Assembly (NCBI GenBank): GCA_945915085.1
Contig: CAMEET010000009.1
Coordinates: forward strand, 1-37,286
DNA length: 37,286 nucleotides
Direction: 5' to 3'
Source: an uncultured Treponema sp.
GTDB taxonomy: Bacteria > Spirochaetota > Spirochaetia > Treponematales > Treponemataceae
The translations under genes were made by a program, and so were the position numbers. The notes under the pieces were generated by a model. That model did not search any database. It had not been told where the DNA came from and worked only from the letters and a program-made list of their open reading frames with translations. This document shows positions 14,423 to 22,843 of this stretch, in pieces (position 1 is the first letter of the stretch; each line of letters begins with the position of its first letter).

Positions 14423-15889
14423 ATGAAAAAATTGTTGAAAAAAATTGTAGGTTTATCTTTATTCATTTCGATGGGATTTAGCATTTTTGCTCAATCTTCT
14501 AAAAAAGTTTCAAACGAAGATTTAAAAGTTGTTGAATCTTTGCAGAATACATTCCGTTCTATCAGTCAGACTTTACTTCCTTCAGTTGTTGAAGTAGATG
14601 TTACTGAAACACAAACTGTTTCAAATCCTTTTGGCAGAATGTCAGATCCTTTTGAATATTTCTTCGGATTCCCATTCGGCGGCAGCGGAAATTCTAAAGA
14701 TAAAGACAAAGAAAATGATAAAAACAAAGATTTTGAACTTGAAAGAAGCGGGCTTGGTTCTGGTGTAATCGTCCGAAAAACTGGAAATACATATTATGTC
14801 ATGACAAATAATCATGTTGCTGGAAATGCAAAAAAAATTGTGATTAAACTTAATGATGGTCGTGAATTTGAAGGAAAACTTGTTGGTGCAGATGATAGAA
14901 TTGATATTGCTCTTGTTTCATTCGAATCAAAAGATTCATCAATTCCAGTTGCGGTTTTAGGTGATTCTGATAAAGTGCAGCCAGGTGATATTTGTATGGC
15001 ATTTGGTGCTCCTTTAGGCTACAGTCAGTCAGTAACTCAGGGAATTGTAAGTGCCGTTGACCGCTCGGAAAATCAGATGTCTTCAATGAGTAATTTTATT
15101 CAAACTGATGCTGCCATAAATCAGGGAAACTCAGGCGGACCTTTAGTAAATATTTATGGTGAAGTTATTGGAATCAATACTTGGATTGCTTCGGCTTCTG
15201 GTGGTTCTGTGGGACTTGGTTTTGCAATTCCTATCAATAATGTAAAAAATGCAATCGATTCATTTATTAAAAATGGAAAGATTATTTATGGCTGGGTTGG
15301 AGTAACTTTGCTTGAAGTTTCAGAAGATTTCAAAAAAGATTTGGGAGTTGAAGGTCTGGATGGTTCTTTTGTTTCTTCTGTTGTGCTTGATTCTCCAGCT
15401 TACAAAGCAGGAATTAAACCTGGAGATTATATTGTCAGTTTGAATTCAAAGAAAGTAAAGGATTCAAATCAGCTTGTTCGTGAAATAGGATATTTTGAAG
15501 CTGGTTCTACAGCAACAATTGGCGTTATGCGTGGCGGAAAACGCATTCCTGATATGACTGTCAAAGTTGAAGAACGTGCTACAGCTCAGGAAATGCAGAA
15601 ACTTAGTTCATGGCCAGGATTTATTGCACAACCATTGACTGATTCACTTCGTGAAAAACTTGGAGTAAAAGACAAGAAAGTTCGTGGCGTTGTGATTAGT
15701 AATATAGAAGAAAAATCACCAGCTGCAAGTTTGCGTTTGCAAGATGGCGATATTATCACAGCAGTAAATGGAAAACCTGTAAAAAATCTTGCAGAATTCT
15801 ACAGCGAATTGGCAAATGCAACAAAATCAATCAATTTTGATGTATACAGCAATGGCGGAACAATTACAACAGGAAGTTTTAAATTGTAA
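14423..15889 (+). CDS. htrA: Periplasmic serine protease/chaperone HtrA (DegP/DegQ family)
   Basis: A 488-residue envelope quality-control protease. Signal peptide at 1-23 (ending SIFAQ), trypsin-like domain with catalytic His131 (TNNHVAG), Asp161 (DRIDIALV) and Ser237 (GNSGGPL), then two PDZ domains (about 290-375 and 395-488). A Gly- and Lys/Asp-rich insertion (GGSGNSKDKDKENDKNKD, about 87-104) corresponds to the flexible loop before the protease core. ATG 14423 is chosen: GGGAGA lies 4 nt upstream, overlapping an earlier in-frame ATG at 14411 that would destroy the signal peptide. The structured leader suggests conditional expression. A strong terminator follows. Confidence 0.96.
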   Translation: MKKLLKKIVGLSLFISMGFSIFAQSSKKVSNEDLKVVESLQNTFRSISQTLLPSVVEVDVTETQTVSNPFGRMSDPFEYFFGFPFGGSGNSKDKDKENDKNKDFELERSGLGSGVIVRKTGNTYYVMTNNHVAGNAKKIVIKLNDGREFEGKLVGADDRIDIALVSFESKDSSIPVAVLGDSDKVQPGDICMAFGAPLGYSQSVTQGIVSAVDRSENQMSSMSNFIQTDAAINQGNSGGPLVNIYGEVIGINTWIASASGGSVGLGFAIPINNVKNAIDSFIKNGKIIYGWVGVTLLEVSEDFKKDLGVEGLDGSFVSSVVLDSPAYKAGIKPGDYIVSLNSKKVKDSNQLVREIGYFEAGSTATIGVMRGGKRIPDMTVKVEERATAQEMQKLSSWPGFIAQPLTDSLREKLGVKDKKVRGVVISNIEEKSPAASLRLQDGDIITAVNGKPVKNLAEFYSELANATKSINFDVYSNGGTITTGSFKL

Positions 15890-15962
15890 AACACACTTTT
15901 GAATAGAGCGCAGTTTCGTAGATAAAAAAATATTATTGAGATAAGCTGTTTTTATAAATATG

Positions 15963-16003
15963 AATCACCTTGGTTATCTTGGGTAACTGGGGTGATTTTT
16001 TTT
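15963..16003 (+). terminator. htrA terminator
   Basis: AATCACC (15963-15969) pairs with GGTGATT (15991-15997), with GTTA/TAAC extending the stem inside, followed by eight T (15996-16003). Its left arm and loop (ACCTTGGTTAT) share sequence with the tandem repeat just downstream. Confidence 0.85.
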
Positions 16004-16127
16004 AACTTTGGTTATTTTCGTTGACACCTTGGTTAATTTTTTTTGACACCTTGGTTTTATTTCATGACACTTTGGTTTTATTTCATGACACTTTGGTTTT
16101 ATTTCATGACACTTTGGTTTTTTTTGA
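16002..16127. repeat. 21-bp tandem repeat array, about five and a half units
   Basis: Consensus TGACACTTTGGTTTTATTTC plus A. Units start at 16022 (22 bp), 16044, 16065, 16086 and 16107; 16065-16085 and 16086-16106 are identical, and 16044-16064 differs by one base. A degenerate unit (ACTTTGGTTATTTTCG) precedes at 16004-16019. Because the period is 21, the minus strand reads as a repeating seven-residue KPKCHEI, but from a TTG with no ribosome site, so I do not call a gene. The array separates htrA from the orphan lipoprotein gene. Confidence 0.9.
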
Positions 16128-16136
16128 AATTTCCTA

Positions 16137-16164
16137 TTGCCATTTGTGAATATGCATATATAAT
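16137..16164 (+). promoter_or_regulatory. Promoter of the orphan lipoprotein gene
   Basis: TTGCCA (16137-16142), a 16-nt spacer and TATAAT (16159-16164). Predicted start is near 16171, giving a leader of about 36 nt with a GGAGA ribosome site. Confidence 0.7.
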
Positions 16165-16206
16165 GCAATCAAGTTACGTAACAAAAAAATGTATAGGAGA
16201 TACACA

Positions 16207-17505
16207 ATGAAAAAACAAATTATTTTGTTAATTGCAGTATTAATTTCTTGTTTATTAATAAGTTGCGATTTTTCTTCTATAAGGCAATTAAAACCGGATA
16301 GTTATTATTTTACAAAAACTGAACCTTTTGAATGGGATAAAGATTATGTTTTAGCAGCAACGAACTTTCCCCCTCAAATTCAAATATGGGATCCCCAAAC
16401 AAATAAGATGGTTCATAAATTTTCTTTGTGTGAAAATGAGGAAAAATGGGGGAAAGGAAGTAAACGTTCTTTAATTATGTATGATTTATTTGCTCATGAT
16501 GGAATAATTTGGTTTGTTGGAGTTGGAATATCAGATTCATTAGTCAGACTTGAATGTAAGACTGGTGAATTTAAATTTATACCTTTAGATATATCTCCTT
16601 ACGAAGTATCTCTTATGCCAAAGTATGATAATGGAAAAGATGCTGTTTTTGTTGCAAGTGCTTCTTATCCGCAAAAAGGAATTTCGATTAGAATTTTAGA
16701 TATGCAAGGAAATGTCATTCAAAAAAACGATATATCCTATGCAGATGAATATCTAGATTTACGAACAACGTTAAGTAAGTATTATGATAATGAAAATTAT
16801 TATACAATAGTCAGTAAAGAAGAGGATTTGAATAAAAACAGTACGGATATTTTTAAAGTGCTGCAATTGACTAATACTGAAAATACAACTGTCTTTAATA
16901 TTCCGAAAGAAAAAATTATACAAGAAGACATAATTAATAATGCGTTTGGAAAAAAATTACAACGTTTTTCATATTCTCCGATGCTTCTTTTATATAATAA
17001 TGCATCCAAAAACCGATTTATGGAACTATCTGTTCAGGATTTAGACTATCGGGAAAATGAAAAAGATTATATTCGGTTTTTATATAAAGTTAATTCATTA
17101 TTAGATTTTGATTTTGAATATACAGGGATTTATTATGACGAAGCAGATGCAAAATCATTTTGGTCGGTAGAAGAATATGGAGATAATATTTATATTACAG
17201 GGAAACAGTTATGTTTAATTCCTGAAAAAGAGCATATTGATGGTTTGGAAGTTGCAATGTATTCAAAGAATGGCGGAAAGCCTATAAAAACAGCTCCATT
17301 ATTATATGCTAATAGAGTCTATTGTGAAATGAAAGATGATTGTGCATGGTTTTCGAAAGATGTTTATTCACAAGATATCAATACATTTGAATGGGATTAT
17401 TCAGACAAAACAGGAATATATAAACTGGATTATAAAAATCAAAAAGTATATGAATATTCACCAGACGGAACTTGTTTAGAAATTGAATGGAAAGATTGTA
17501 ACTAG
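16207..17505 (+). CDS. Hypothetical lipoprotein, beta-rich
   Basis: I do not recognise the family. The 432-residue product starts with a lipoprotein signal (MKKQIILLIAVLISCLLISC, lipid-modified Cys20). The rest is rich in short beta-like stretches with aromatic residues (IIWFVGVGISDSLVRLECKTGEF, GISIRILDMQGNV, GIYKLDYKNQKVYEYSPDG), which suggests a beta-propeller-like periplasmic or surface domain. ATG 16207 is chosen because GGAGA lies 7 nt upstream. The codon choice looks more AT-driven (many TTA leucines, ATA isoleucines) than in the flanking genes, and it has its own promoter and terminator, so it may be a transferred single-gene unit. Confidence 0.75.
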   Translation: MKKQIILLIAVLISCLLISCDFSSIRQLKPDSYYFTKTEPFEWDKDYVLAATNFPPQIQIWDPQTNKMVHKFSLCENEEKWGKGSKRSLIMYDLFAHDGIIWFVGVGISDSLVRLECKTGEFKFIPLDISPYEVSLMPKYDNGKDAVFVASASYPQKGISIRILDMQGNVIQKNDISYADEYLDLRTTLSKYYDNENYYTIVSKEEDLNKNSTDIFKVLQLTNTENTTVFNIPKEKIIQEDIINNAFGKKLQRFSYSPMLLLYNNASKNRFMELSVQDLDYRENEKDYIRFLYKVNSLLDFDFEYTGIYYDEADAKSFWSVEEYGDNIYITGKQLCLIPEKEHIDGLEVAMYSKNGGKPIKTAPLLYANRVYCEMKDDCAWFSKDVYSQDINTFEWDYSDKTGIYKLDYKNQKVYEYSPDGTCLEIEWKDCN

Positions 17506-17510
17506 AATTT

Positions 17511-17578
17511 AAAAAAACAGGGTTTTGAAACTGCTCTTTTTCACAAAAAGGGATAAAATAAGACTCTGTTTTTTTCAA
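17511..17578 (+). terminator. Terminator behind the orphan lipoprotein gene
   Basis: AAAAAAACAG (17511-17520) pairs with CTGTTTTTTT (17566-17575); inside, CTTTTT/AAAAAG (17536-17541/17545-17550) with loop CAC forms a second stem. The T-run is at the end. Confidence 0.7.
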
Positions 17579-17594
17579 AAATAATGTATACGGT

Positions 17595-17623
17595 TTGCAG
17601 AAGAGTAAAAAAAATTGTATAAT
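17595..17623 (+). promoter_or_regulatory. purL promoter, predicted to give a leaderless mRNA
   Basis: TTGCAG (17595-17600), a 17-nt spacer and a consensus TATAAT (17618-17623). The start point is predicted at 17630, one base before the ATG at 17631. No Shine-Dalgarno sequence lies upstream; the stretch between is A-rich. Confidence 0.75.
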
Positions 17624-17630
17624 AAAAAAT

Positions 17631-20600
17631 ATGTACAGACTCTACGTAGAAAGAAAGCCTGGTTTTGATAACGAGGCAAAAAGTTATTTAACACAGATTA
17701 ATGGTTTTTTGGGAATTTCAGGAGTTACTGGAGTTCGTTATTTTAATCGCTATGATATTGAAAATGTGACAGAAGAAGTTGCAAAAATTTCAGCAACAAG
17801 AATTTTTTCTGAACCACAAAGCGATTTTGTTACTTTTGAAGAACTTCCGCAGATTGAAGGTAAACAGATTGTTTGGGAATACCTTCCGGGGCAATATGAC
17901 CAGCGTGCTGATAGTGCAGAGCAGTGTCTTTCATTGTTGCGTGCCGGGCTGAAAGATGTAAAAACAAATTCTGAACCTCCTGTAGTGCGTTGTGCAAAAA
18001 TTGTCTTTCTTTCGGGCAGTGTAAATGATGATGAACTTACTAAAATAAAAAATTATCTTATAAATCCAGTTGATTCACGTTTGACTGATGAAACAAAACC
18101 AGAAACTTTAAAAATGCAGATTACAAATCCTGATGATATTCCTGTTGTCGAAGGTTTTATCAAAATGGACGATGCAGCTCTTGAAGATTACCGCAATAAA
18201 ATGGGACTTGCGATGGATCATGCTGACATCAAATTCCTGCAGGATTATTTTATTGGTGAAGGTCGTGACCCTGTCGAAACTGAAATCCGCGTTTTGGATA
18301 CTTATTGGTCTGATCATTGCCGTCATACGACTTTCCTAACGGAATTGAAGGATATAAAAATCGAAAAAGGACCTTATTCAAAACTTTTTGAAAAATCTCT
18401 GAAAAATTATACAAAAATGCGTACAGATTTGTATGCAGGACGTACCGATAAACCTGTCTGTCTTATGGATATGGCTGTAATCGGCATGAAATATCTGAAA
18501 AAACACGGCATGCTTGAAGATATGGAAGTTTCTGAAGAAAACAATGCATGTTCTGTTTATATTGACGTGCATTATACAGCCGATGAAAATGGAAAACCTC
18601 TGGCAAAAGACGATCCAAAAGCTACAGAACGATGGCTTATGATGTTTAAAAATGAAACTCATAATCATCCTACAGAAATTGAGCCTTTTGGTGGCGCTGC
18701 AACTTGTCTTGGTGGTGCAATTCGTGATCCACTTTCTGGTCGTTCGTGGGTTTATCAGTCTATGAGAATTACTGGAGCGGCTGATCCTACTGTTCCATTA
18801 AATGAAACAAAAAAAGGAAAACTCCCACAGATGAAACTTTGTCGTGAATCAGCACAGGGATTTTCTTCTTACGGAAATCAGATTGGTTTAACTACTGGTC
18901 AGGTGCAGGAAATTTATCATCCTGGTTATGTTGCAAAAAGAATGGAACTTGGAGCTGTTATTGCTGCTGCTCCTGTGGATACAGTTATCCGTGAACGTCC
19001 TGAGCCTGGTGATATTATCATCTTGCTTGGTGGTGGAACTGGTCGTGATGGTATTGGTGGTGCAACTGGTTCTTCAAAAGTTCATACTGAAAAATCTGTT
19101 ACAACTGCTGCTGCGGAAGTTCAAAAAGGTAATGCTGTTGAAGAAAGAAAGATTCAGCGGCTTTTCCGCAATAAAGAAGTGAGCCTGATGATTCGTCGCT
19201 GTAATGATTTTGGAGCTGGTGGTGTTTCTGTTGCAATTGGTGAACTTGCTCCTGGTCTTGAAATTGACCTTGATAAAGTTCCAAAAAAATATGAAGGTTT
19301 GAATGGAACTGAACTTGCAATCTCTGAAAGTCAGGAAAGAATGGCTGTTGTTGTTCGCAAAGCTGATGTTGAGCGTTTTATTGAAGCTGCACAAAAAGAA
19401 AACTTGAATGCCGTTGTGGTAGCAGAAGTTACAGATACAAACCGTCTTGTTATGAAATGGCGTGGCAAAACTATTGTTGATATAGGAAGAGAATTCCTTG
19501 ATGCGGCAGGCGCTCATCACGAAGCAAATGCATTGATTGAAAGTCCTGCTGAACCTGAAAAATCTCCTGTTTTAAATCCTTTGGAAAGTGTTAGTGAAAA
19601 ACTTAACAAAGAAGTAAAATGCGAAGGTTGTGTAAGAAATAATTTACAATCAGCATGGCTTGCAAATATGAATGATTTGGCTTGCTGCAGTCAGCGTGGT
19701 CTTGGAGAACGTTTCGATGGTTCTATTGGTGCTTCCTCAGTATTGTTCCCTTATGGAGGAAAATATCAGAATACACCAGAAGCAGGTATGTCTGCAAAAA
19801 TCCCAGTTGTTTCTCCTCGTGAAACTTCAACTGTAAGTTTGATGACTTATGGATTTGACCCAAGAATTGGAAACTGGTCGCCATGGCACGGTTCAAAAAT
19901 TGCGGTTTTATCTTCTCTTGCAAAAATTTCCTGTCTTGGAGGAAAAGCCCGCAGTTCAAGATTAAGTTTTCAGGAATTCTTTGGACGTGCTGTAAACGAA
20001 AAACGATGGGGATATCCAGCTGCTGCTTTGCTTGGTTCTGTTGACGCTCAGGTGGAATCAGGATGTGCTTCAATTGGCGGAAAAGATTCAATGTCTGGAA
20101 CTTTTGAGGATATTAATGTTCCTCATACTCTGGTAAGTTTTGCTGTTACACATGACGAAGTTTCAAATGTAGTAAGTGGAGCTTTCAAATCTAATGGTAA
20201 CAATATTTATATGGTAAGTGTTCCATATTCTGATAAACTTGAACCTGATTACAAAACTTTCCTTGAGAATTCTGATGTAATTTATGATTTGAATAATGCT
20301 GGCAAAATTAAAGCAATGTATCCAGTGGGACCTGGCGGTATTGCCGAAAGCCTTACAAAAATGGCAATGGGTAATATGATTGGTGCAAAGATTGACTGTA
20401 AAGCTGTAAATAAAGCTTATGAATCAACTCTTGGAAAATATTGTTCTACACGGGGAGTAGAGGCTTTATTTATCCCGATTTATGGTAATATTTTGATTGA
20501 AACTGATCAGGATTTATCAAAAGCTGGATTCAAAAAAGGTACAATTGCAAAAATTGGTGAAACAATTCAAGAACGATTAATCAAAGTTGAAAATGTAACG

Positions 20601-21650
20601 ATAAATAAAATCATAAATGAATGTGTTGAAATTGATTTGAAAGATTGTGTTACTTCTTGGGAAGATAAATTAAAAGAAGTTTATCCACCTGTTTCTGATT
20701 ATCCTTCGCAGGAACAACTTCCACAATGGGCAACTTCTGTTCACAAATCTTTAAGTGATATAAGAAAAGCTCCTGCATTTGTGCAGCCAAAAGCTCAGCC
20801 TAAAGTTTTGCTTCCAGTATTCCCCGGCACAAACTGTGAATTTGATATGGCAAGGGCATTTAATCTTGCTGGTGCAAATACAAAAATTGTAGTTTTGCAG
20901 AACAAAAATCCTGATGTTCTTGCAGAAAGTCTTTTGGAATTGGAGAAAGAACTTAAAGATACTCAGATTCTGGCACTTTCTGGTGGTTTTAGTGCTGGTG
21001 ATGAACCTGATGGTTCTGCGAAATTTATAGCAAATGTTTTGAAAGCTGGAAATATCAGTGAAGAGGTGATGAATCTTTTGAAAAAACGAGATGGCCTTGT
21101 TCTTGGTATTTGTAATGGATTCCAGGCTCTTGTAAAAACAGGTCTTGCAATGTATGGCGAAATTGTTGACATGAAAGATGATATGCCAACTTTGACTTAC
21201 AATAGAATTGGACGTCATATTTCAAGAATAGTTCGTACTCGTATTGTTTCTGCTACATCTCCTTGGGCAATGCATCCAAGTGTTATCGATGAAAGAAATC
21301 ACTTGATTGCAATAAGTCATGGTGAAGGTCGCTTTGTTGTTGACCCTGTGACTGCACAGAAACTTTTTGAGAATGGTCAGGTTTTCAGTCAATATGTTGA
21401 TGAATTTGGCGTTCCTGCAATTAATGAGCCAGACAATCCAAATGGTTCTGCTTTTGCAATAGAAGGTATTACTTCGCCAGATGGTCATGTTTTAGGTAAA
21501 ATGGGACATAATGAGCGTGGAATCGGTATGGCAGAAAATGGAGCAAGTCTTGATTTGTTCAAAAATGTTGGTGGAAATCCTTTGACAAATCAAAATGAAT
21601 CAACTTGTGAAAATATTTTTGCTGCTGGAGTTGCTTACTTTACAAAGTAA
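17631..21650 (+). CDS. purL: Phosphoribosylformylglycinamidine synthase, single-chain (clade II type)
   Basis: Converts FGAR and glutamine to FGAM in de novo purine synthesis. The 1339-residue chain holds the N-terminal PurS-like part, the two AIRS-like synthetase halves (FKNETHNHPTEIEPFGGAAT; later IGGKDSMSGTFED) and a C-terminal glutamine amidotransferase with nucleophile Cys1161 in LGICNGFQAL and the HGEGRF histidine. The N terminus YRLYVERKPGFDNEAKSYL resembles the Clostridium/Streptococcus clade (TIGR01857) more than the proteobacterial enzyme. ATG 17631 is chosen on this match; an upstream in-frame codon at 17595 lies inside the promoter. It stands alone, away from other pur genes except purA further along. 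Confidence 0.97.
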   Translation: MYRLYVERKPGFDNEAKSYLTQINGFLGISGVTGVRYFNRYDIENVTEEVAKISATRIFSEPQSDFVTFEELPQIEGKQIVWEYLPGQYDQRADSAEQCLSLLRAGLKDVKTNSEPPVVRCAKIVFLSGSVNDDELTKIKNYLINPVDSRLTDETKPETLKMQITNPDDIPVVEGFIKMDDAALEDYRNKMGLAMDHADIKFLQDYFIGEGRDPVETEIRVLDTYWSDHCRHTTFLTELKDIKIEKGPYSKLFEKSLKNYTKMRTDLYAGRTDKPVCLMDMAVIGMKYLKKHGMLEDMEVSEENNACSVYIDVHYTADENGKPLAKDDPKATERWLMMFKNETHNHPTEIEPFGGAATCLGGAIRDPLSGRSWVYQSMRITGAADPTVPLNETKKGKLPQMKLCRESAQGFSSYGNQIGLTTGQVQEIYHPGYVAKRMELGAVIAAAPVDTVIRERPEPGDIIILLGGGTGRDGIGGATGSSKVHTEKSVTTAAAEVQKGNAVEERKIQRLFRNKEVSLMIRRCNDFGAGGVSVAIGELAPGLEIDLDKVPKKYEGLNGTELAISESQERMAVVVRKADVERFIEAAQKENLNAVVVAEVTDTNRLVMKWRGKTIVDIGREFLDAAGAHHEANALIESPAEPEKSPVLNPLESVSEKLNKEVKCEGCVRNNLQSAWLANMNDLACCSQRGLGERFDGSIGASSVLFPYGGKYQNTPEAGMSAKIPVVSPRETSTVSLMTYGFDPRIGNWSPWHGSKIAVLSSLAKISCLGGKARSSRLSFQEFFGRAVNEKRWGYPAAALLGSVDAQVESGCASIGGKDSMSGTFEDINVPHTLVSFAVTHDEVSNVVSGAFKSNGNNIYMVSVPYSDKLEPDYKTFLENSDVIYDLNNAGKIKAMYPVGPGGIAESLTKMAMGNMIGAKIDCKAVNKAYESTLGKYCSTRGVEALFIPIYGNILIETDQDLSKAGFKKGTIAKIGETIQERLIKVENVTINKIINECVEIDLKDCVTSWEDKLKEVYPPVSDYPSQEQLPQWATSVHKSLSDIRKAPAFVQPKAQPKVLLPVFPGTNCEFDMARAFNLAGANTKIVVLQNKNPDVLAESLLELEKELKDTQILALSGGFSAGDEPDGSAKFIANVLKAGNISEEVMNLLKKRDGLVLGICNGFQALVKTGLAMYGEIVDMKDDMPTLTYNRIGRHISRIVRTRIVSATSPWAMHPSVIDERNHLIAISHGEGRFVVDPVTAQKLFENGQVFSQYVDEFGVPAINEPDNPNGSAFAIEGITSPDGHVLGKMGHNERGIGMAENGASLDLFKNVGGNPLTNQNESTCENIFAAGVAYFTK

Positions 21651-21668
21651 CGCCAGAAATAAAACAAT

Positions 21669-21727
21669 GCACGAGTAATGAAAATTTTGTGTTGAAAGAA
21701 TTTTTTTACCCGTGCCTTGAGTTTTTT
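21669..21727 (+). terminator. Probable purL terminator
   Basis: GCACGAGTAA (21669-21678) pairs with TTACCCGTGC (21706-21715) with one A-C mismatch over a 27-nt loop; a run of six T follows at 21722-21727 after a gap of six bases. Confidence 0.45.
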
Positions 21728-21815
21728 GAATCATTCTGTAAATTTGTCTTGAAACACAAGTTTTGTTTGTCTGAGTTCAAAAAACTCATTATTTTACTGT
21801 CTGCTGATCGCAGAC
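21718..21815 (+). other. Hairpin-rich leader of the thioredoxin-fold-like lipoprotein gene
   Basis: TGAGTTTTTTGAA (21718-21730) pairs perfectly with TTCAAAAAACTCA (21776-21788), a 13-bp stem enclosing a 45-nt loop. A second hairpin, GTCTGC/GCAGAC (21799-21804/21810-21815), stands just before the GGAAGGAAA ribosome site. The long stem shares bases with the T-run of the purL terminator, so the two structures may be alternatives. Confidence 0.45.
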
Positions 21816-21833
21816 TGATTTTATGGAAGGAAA

Positions 21834-22820
21834 ATGAAAAAAATTATTTATACTTTGTCTCTTTTTTTTGTGATGGGACTTTTGTTTACTGGGTGTAGCA
21901 AAAATAGTGCAGATGAAAAAGGGATTTTTTATTCAATGGAAGATGCTTTTTCAGATGCTAAAAAGAAAAATCAAAATGTTCTTGTTATTGTAACATCAAA
22001 TGGCGATGATGAATTGAGCGCGTCATTTGTTGATAATGTTATTAATGATGCAAACTTCAAATCAGATGTTTCATCAAAATATACAGTTCTTCACATGGAT
22101 TTTTCAGAAGCTACTTTTAAAAAAACAGTTGTAAATCCAGAGGATGATAAAAAAACTCAGGATAAAGCTGAAAAATTTGCAAATCTTATGCAGAAAAATG
22201 CAAAATATGCAAGCAAACTTTACGTTCAGACAACACCTGCAGCTTTTCTTTTGACAAAAGAAAATTATTTTATTTCGGAACTTGATTTGTCTCAAAAAGT
22301 TGAATCTTTGCAGGATTTTATCAAAATGATTGATGAACAAAGTGAAACAATTGCTAAAGTAAATCAAATGGTGGAAGCTGCAAAAAAAGGAAATTCTTCT
22401 GAAAAAATTGCTGCAATAGACGAACTTTATGAATATACACAAATGATGTACCGTTCATTTTTGTCAGATTTAGTTTTTGAAGTTATTAATCTGGATAAAA
22501 ACAATGAATCTGGTCTGCTCAGTAAATACCTTTTGACTTCAGCAGATATTACAAGTTCTGAATATTTCCTGCAGGGAAATGTTGATGCTGCTGTAAAAGG
22601 TTATCTTGACATTTGTCAGAATGAATATTTGTTGCCGGAACATAAACAGCAAGCTTATTATCTTGCAGCATACATCATGCTTATGACAGGTTCAAATGAT
22701 TATGATGAATGTCTAAAACTTATTGATGAATCAATAGCTGTTGCTCCTGAAACAGACAGTGCAAGATCTATCAAAAATATGCGTGATTATTTGACAAATT
22801 CAATAATGACTGCTGAATAA
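21834..22820 (+). CDS. Lipoprotein with a thioredoxin-like region lacking CxxC
   Basis: A 328-residue exported protein with a lipoprotein signal (LLFTGC, Cys21). Residues 30-140 (YSMEDAFSDAKKKNQNVLVIVTSNGDDELSASFVDNVIND) follow the pattern of thioredoxin_7-like domains, where CxxC would follow the VLVIVT strand; here it is SNGDDELS, so redox activity is unlikely. TTPAAFLL could be the cis-proline strand. The C-terminal 150 residues are helical, with TPR-like pairs (YFLQGNVDAAVKGYLDI, YDECLKLIDESIAV). A ribosome site GGAAGGAAA precedes the ATG. It sits 23 nt before the CorC pair and is likely cotranscribed with it. Function is unknown. Confidence 0.75.
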   Translation: MKKIIYTLSLFFVMGLLFTGCSKNSADEKGIFYSMEDAFSDAKKKNQNVLVIVTSNGDDELSASFVDNVINDANFKSDVSSKYTVLHMDFSEATFKKTVVNPEDDKKTQDKAEKFANLMQKNAKYASKLYVQTTPAAFLLTKENYFISELDLSQKVESLQDFIKMIDEQSETIAKVNQMVEAAKKGNSSEKIAAIDELYEYTQMMYRSFLSDLVFEVINLDKNNESGLLSKYLLTSADITSSEYFLQGNVDAAVKGYLDICQNEYLLPEHKQQAYYLAAYIMLMTGSNDYDECLKLIDESIAVAPETDSARSIKNMRDYLTNSIMTAE

Positions 22821-22843
22821 ACTTCTGGAGGTTTACATACAAC

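Noticed and set aside
15974..16168. Minus-strand open frame with KPKCHEI repeats as a small Cys/His protein
   Set aside because: It starts at TTG without a ribosome site and its repetitive nature is explained by the 21-bp DNA repeat; kept only as a remark.
21689..21898. Plus-strand 69-codon frame before the lipoprotein at 21834
   Set aside because: It covers the hairpin leader, starts at GTG with no ribosome site and overlaps the well-supported lipoprotein start.
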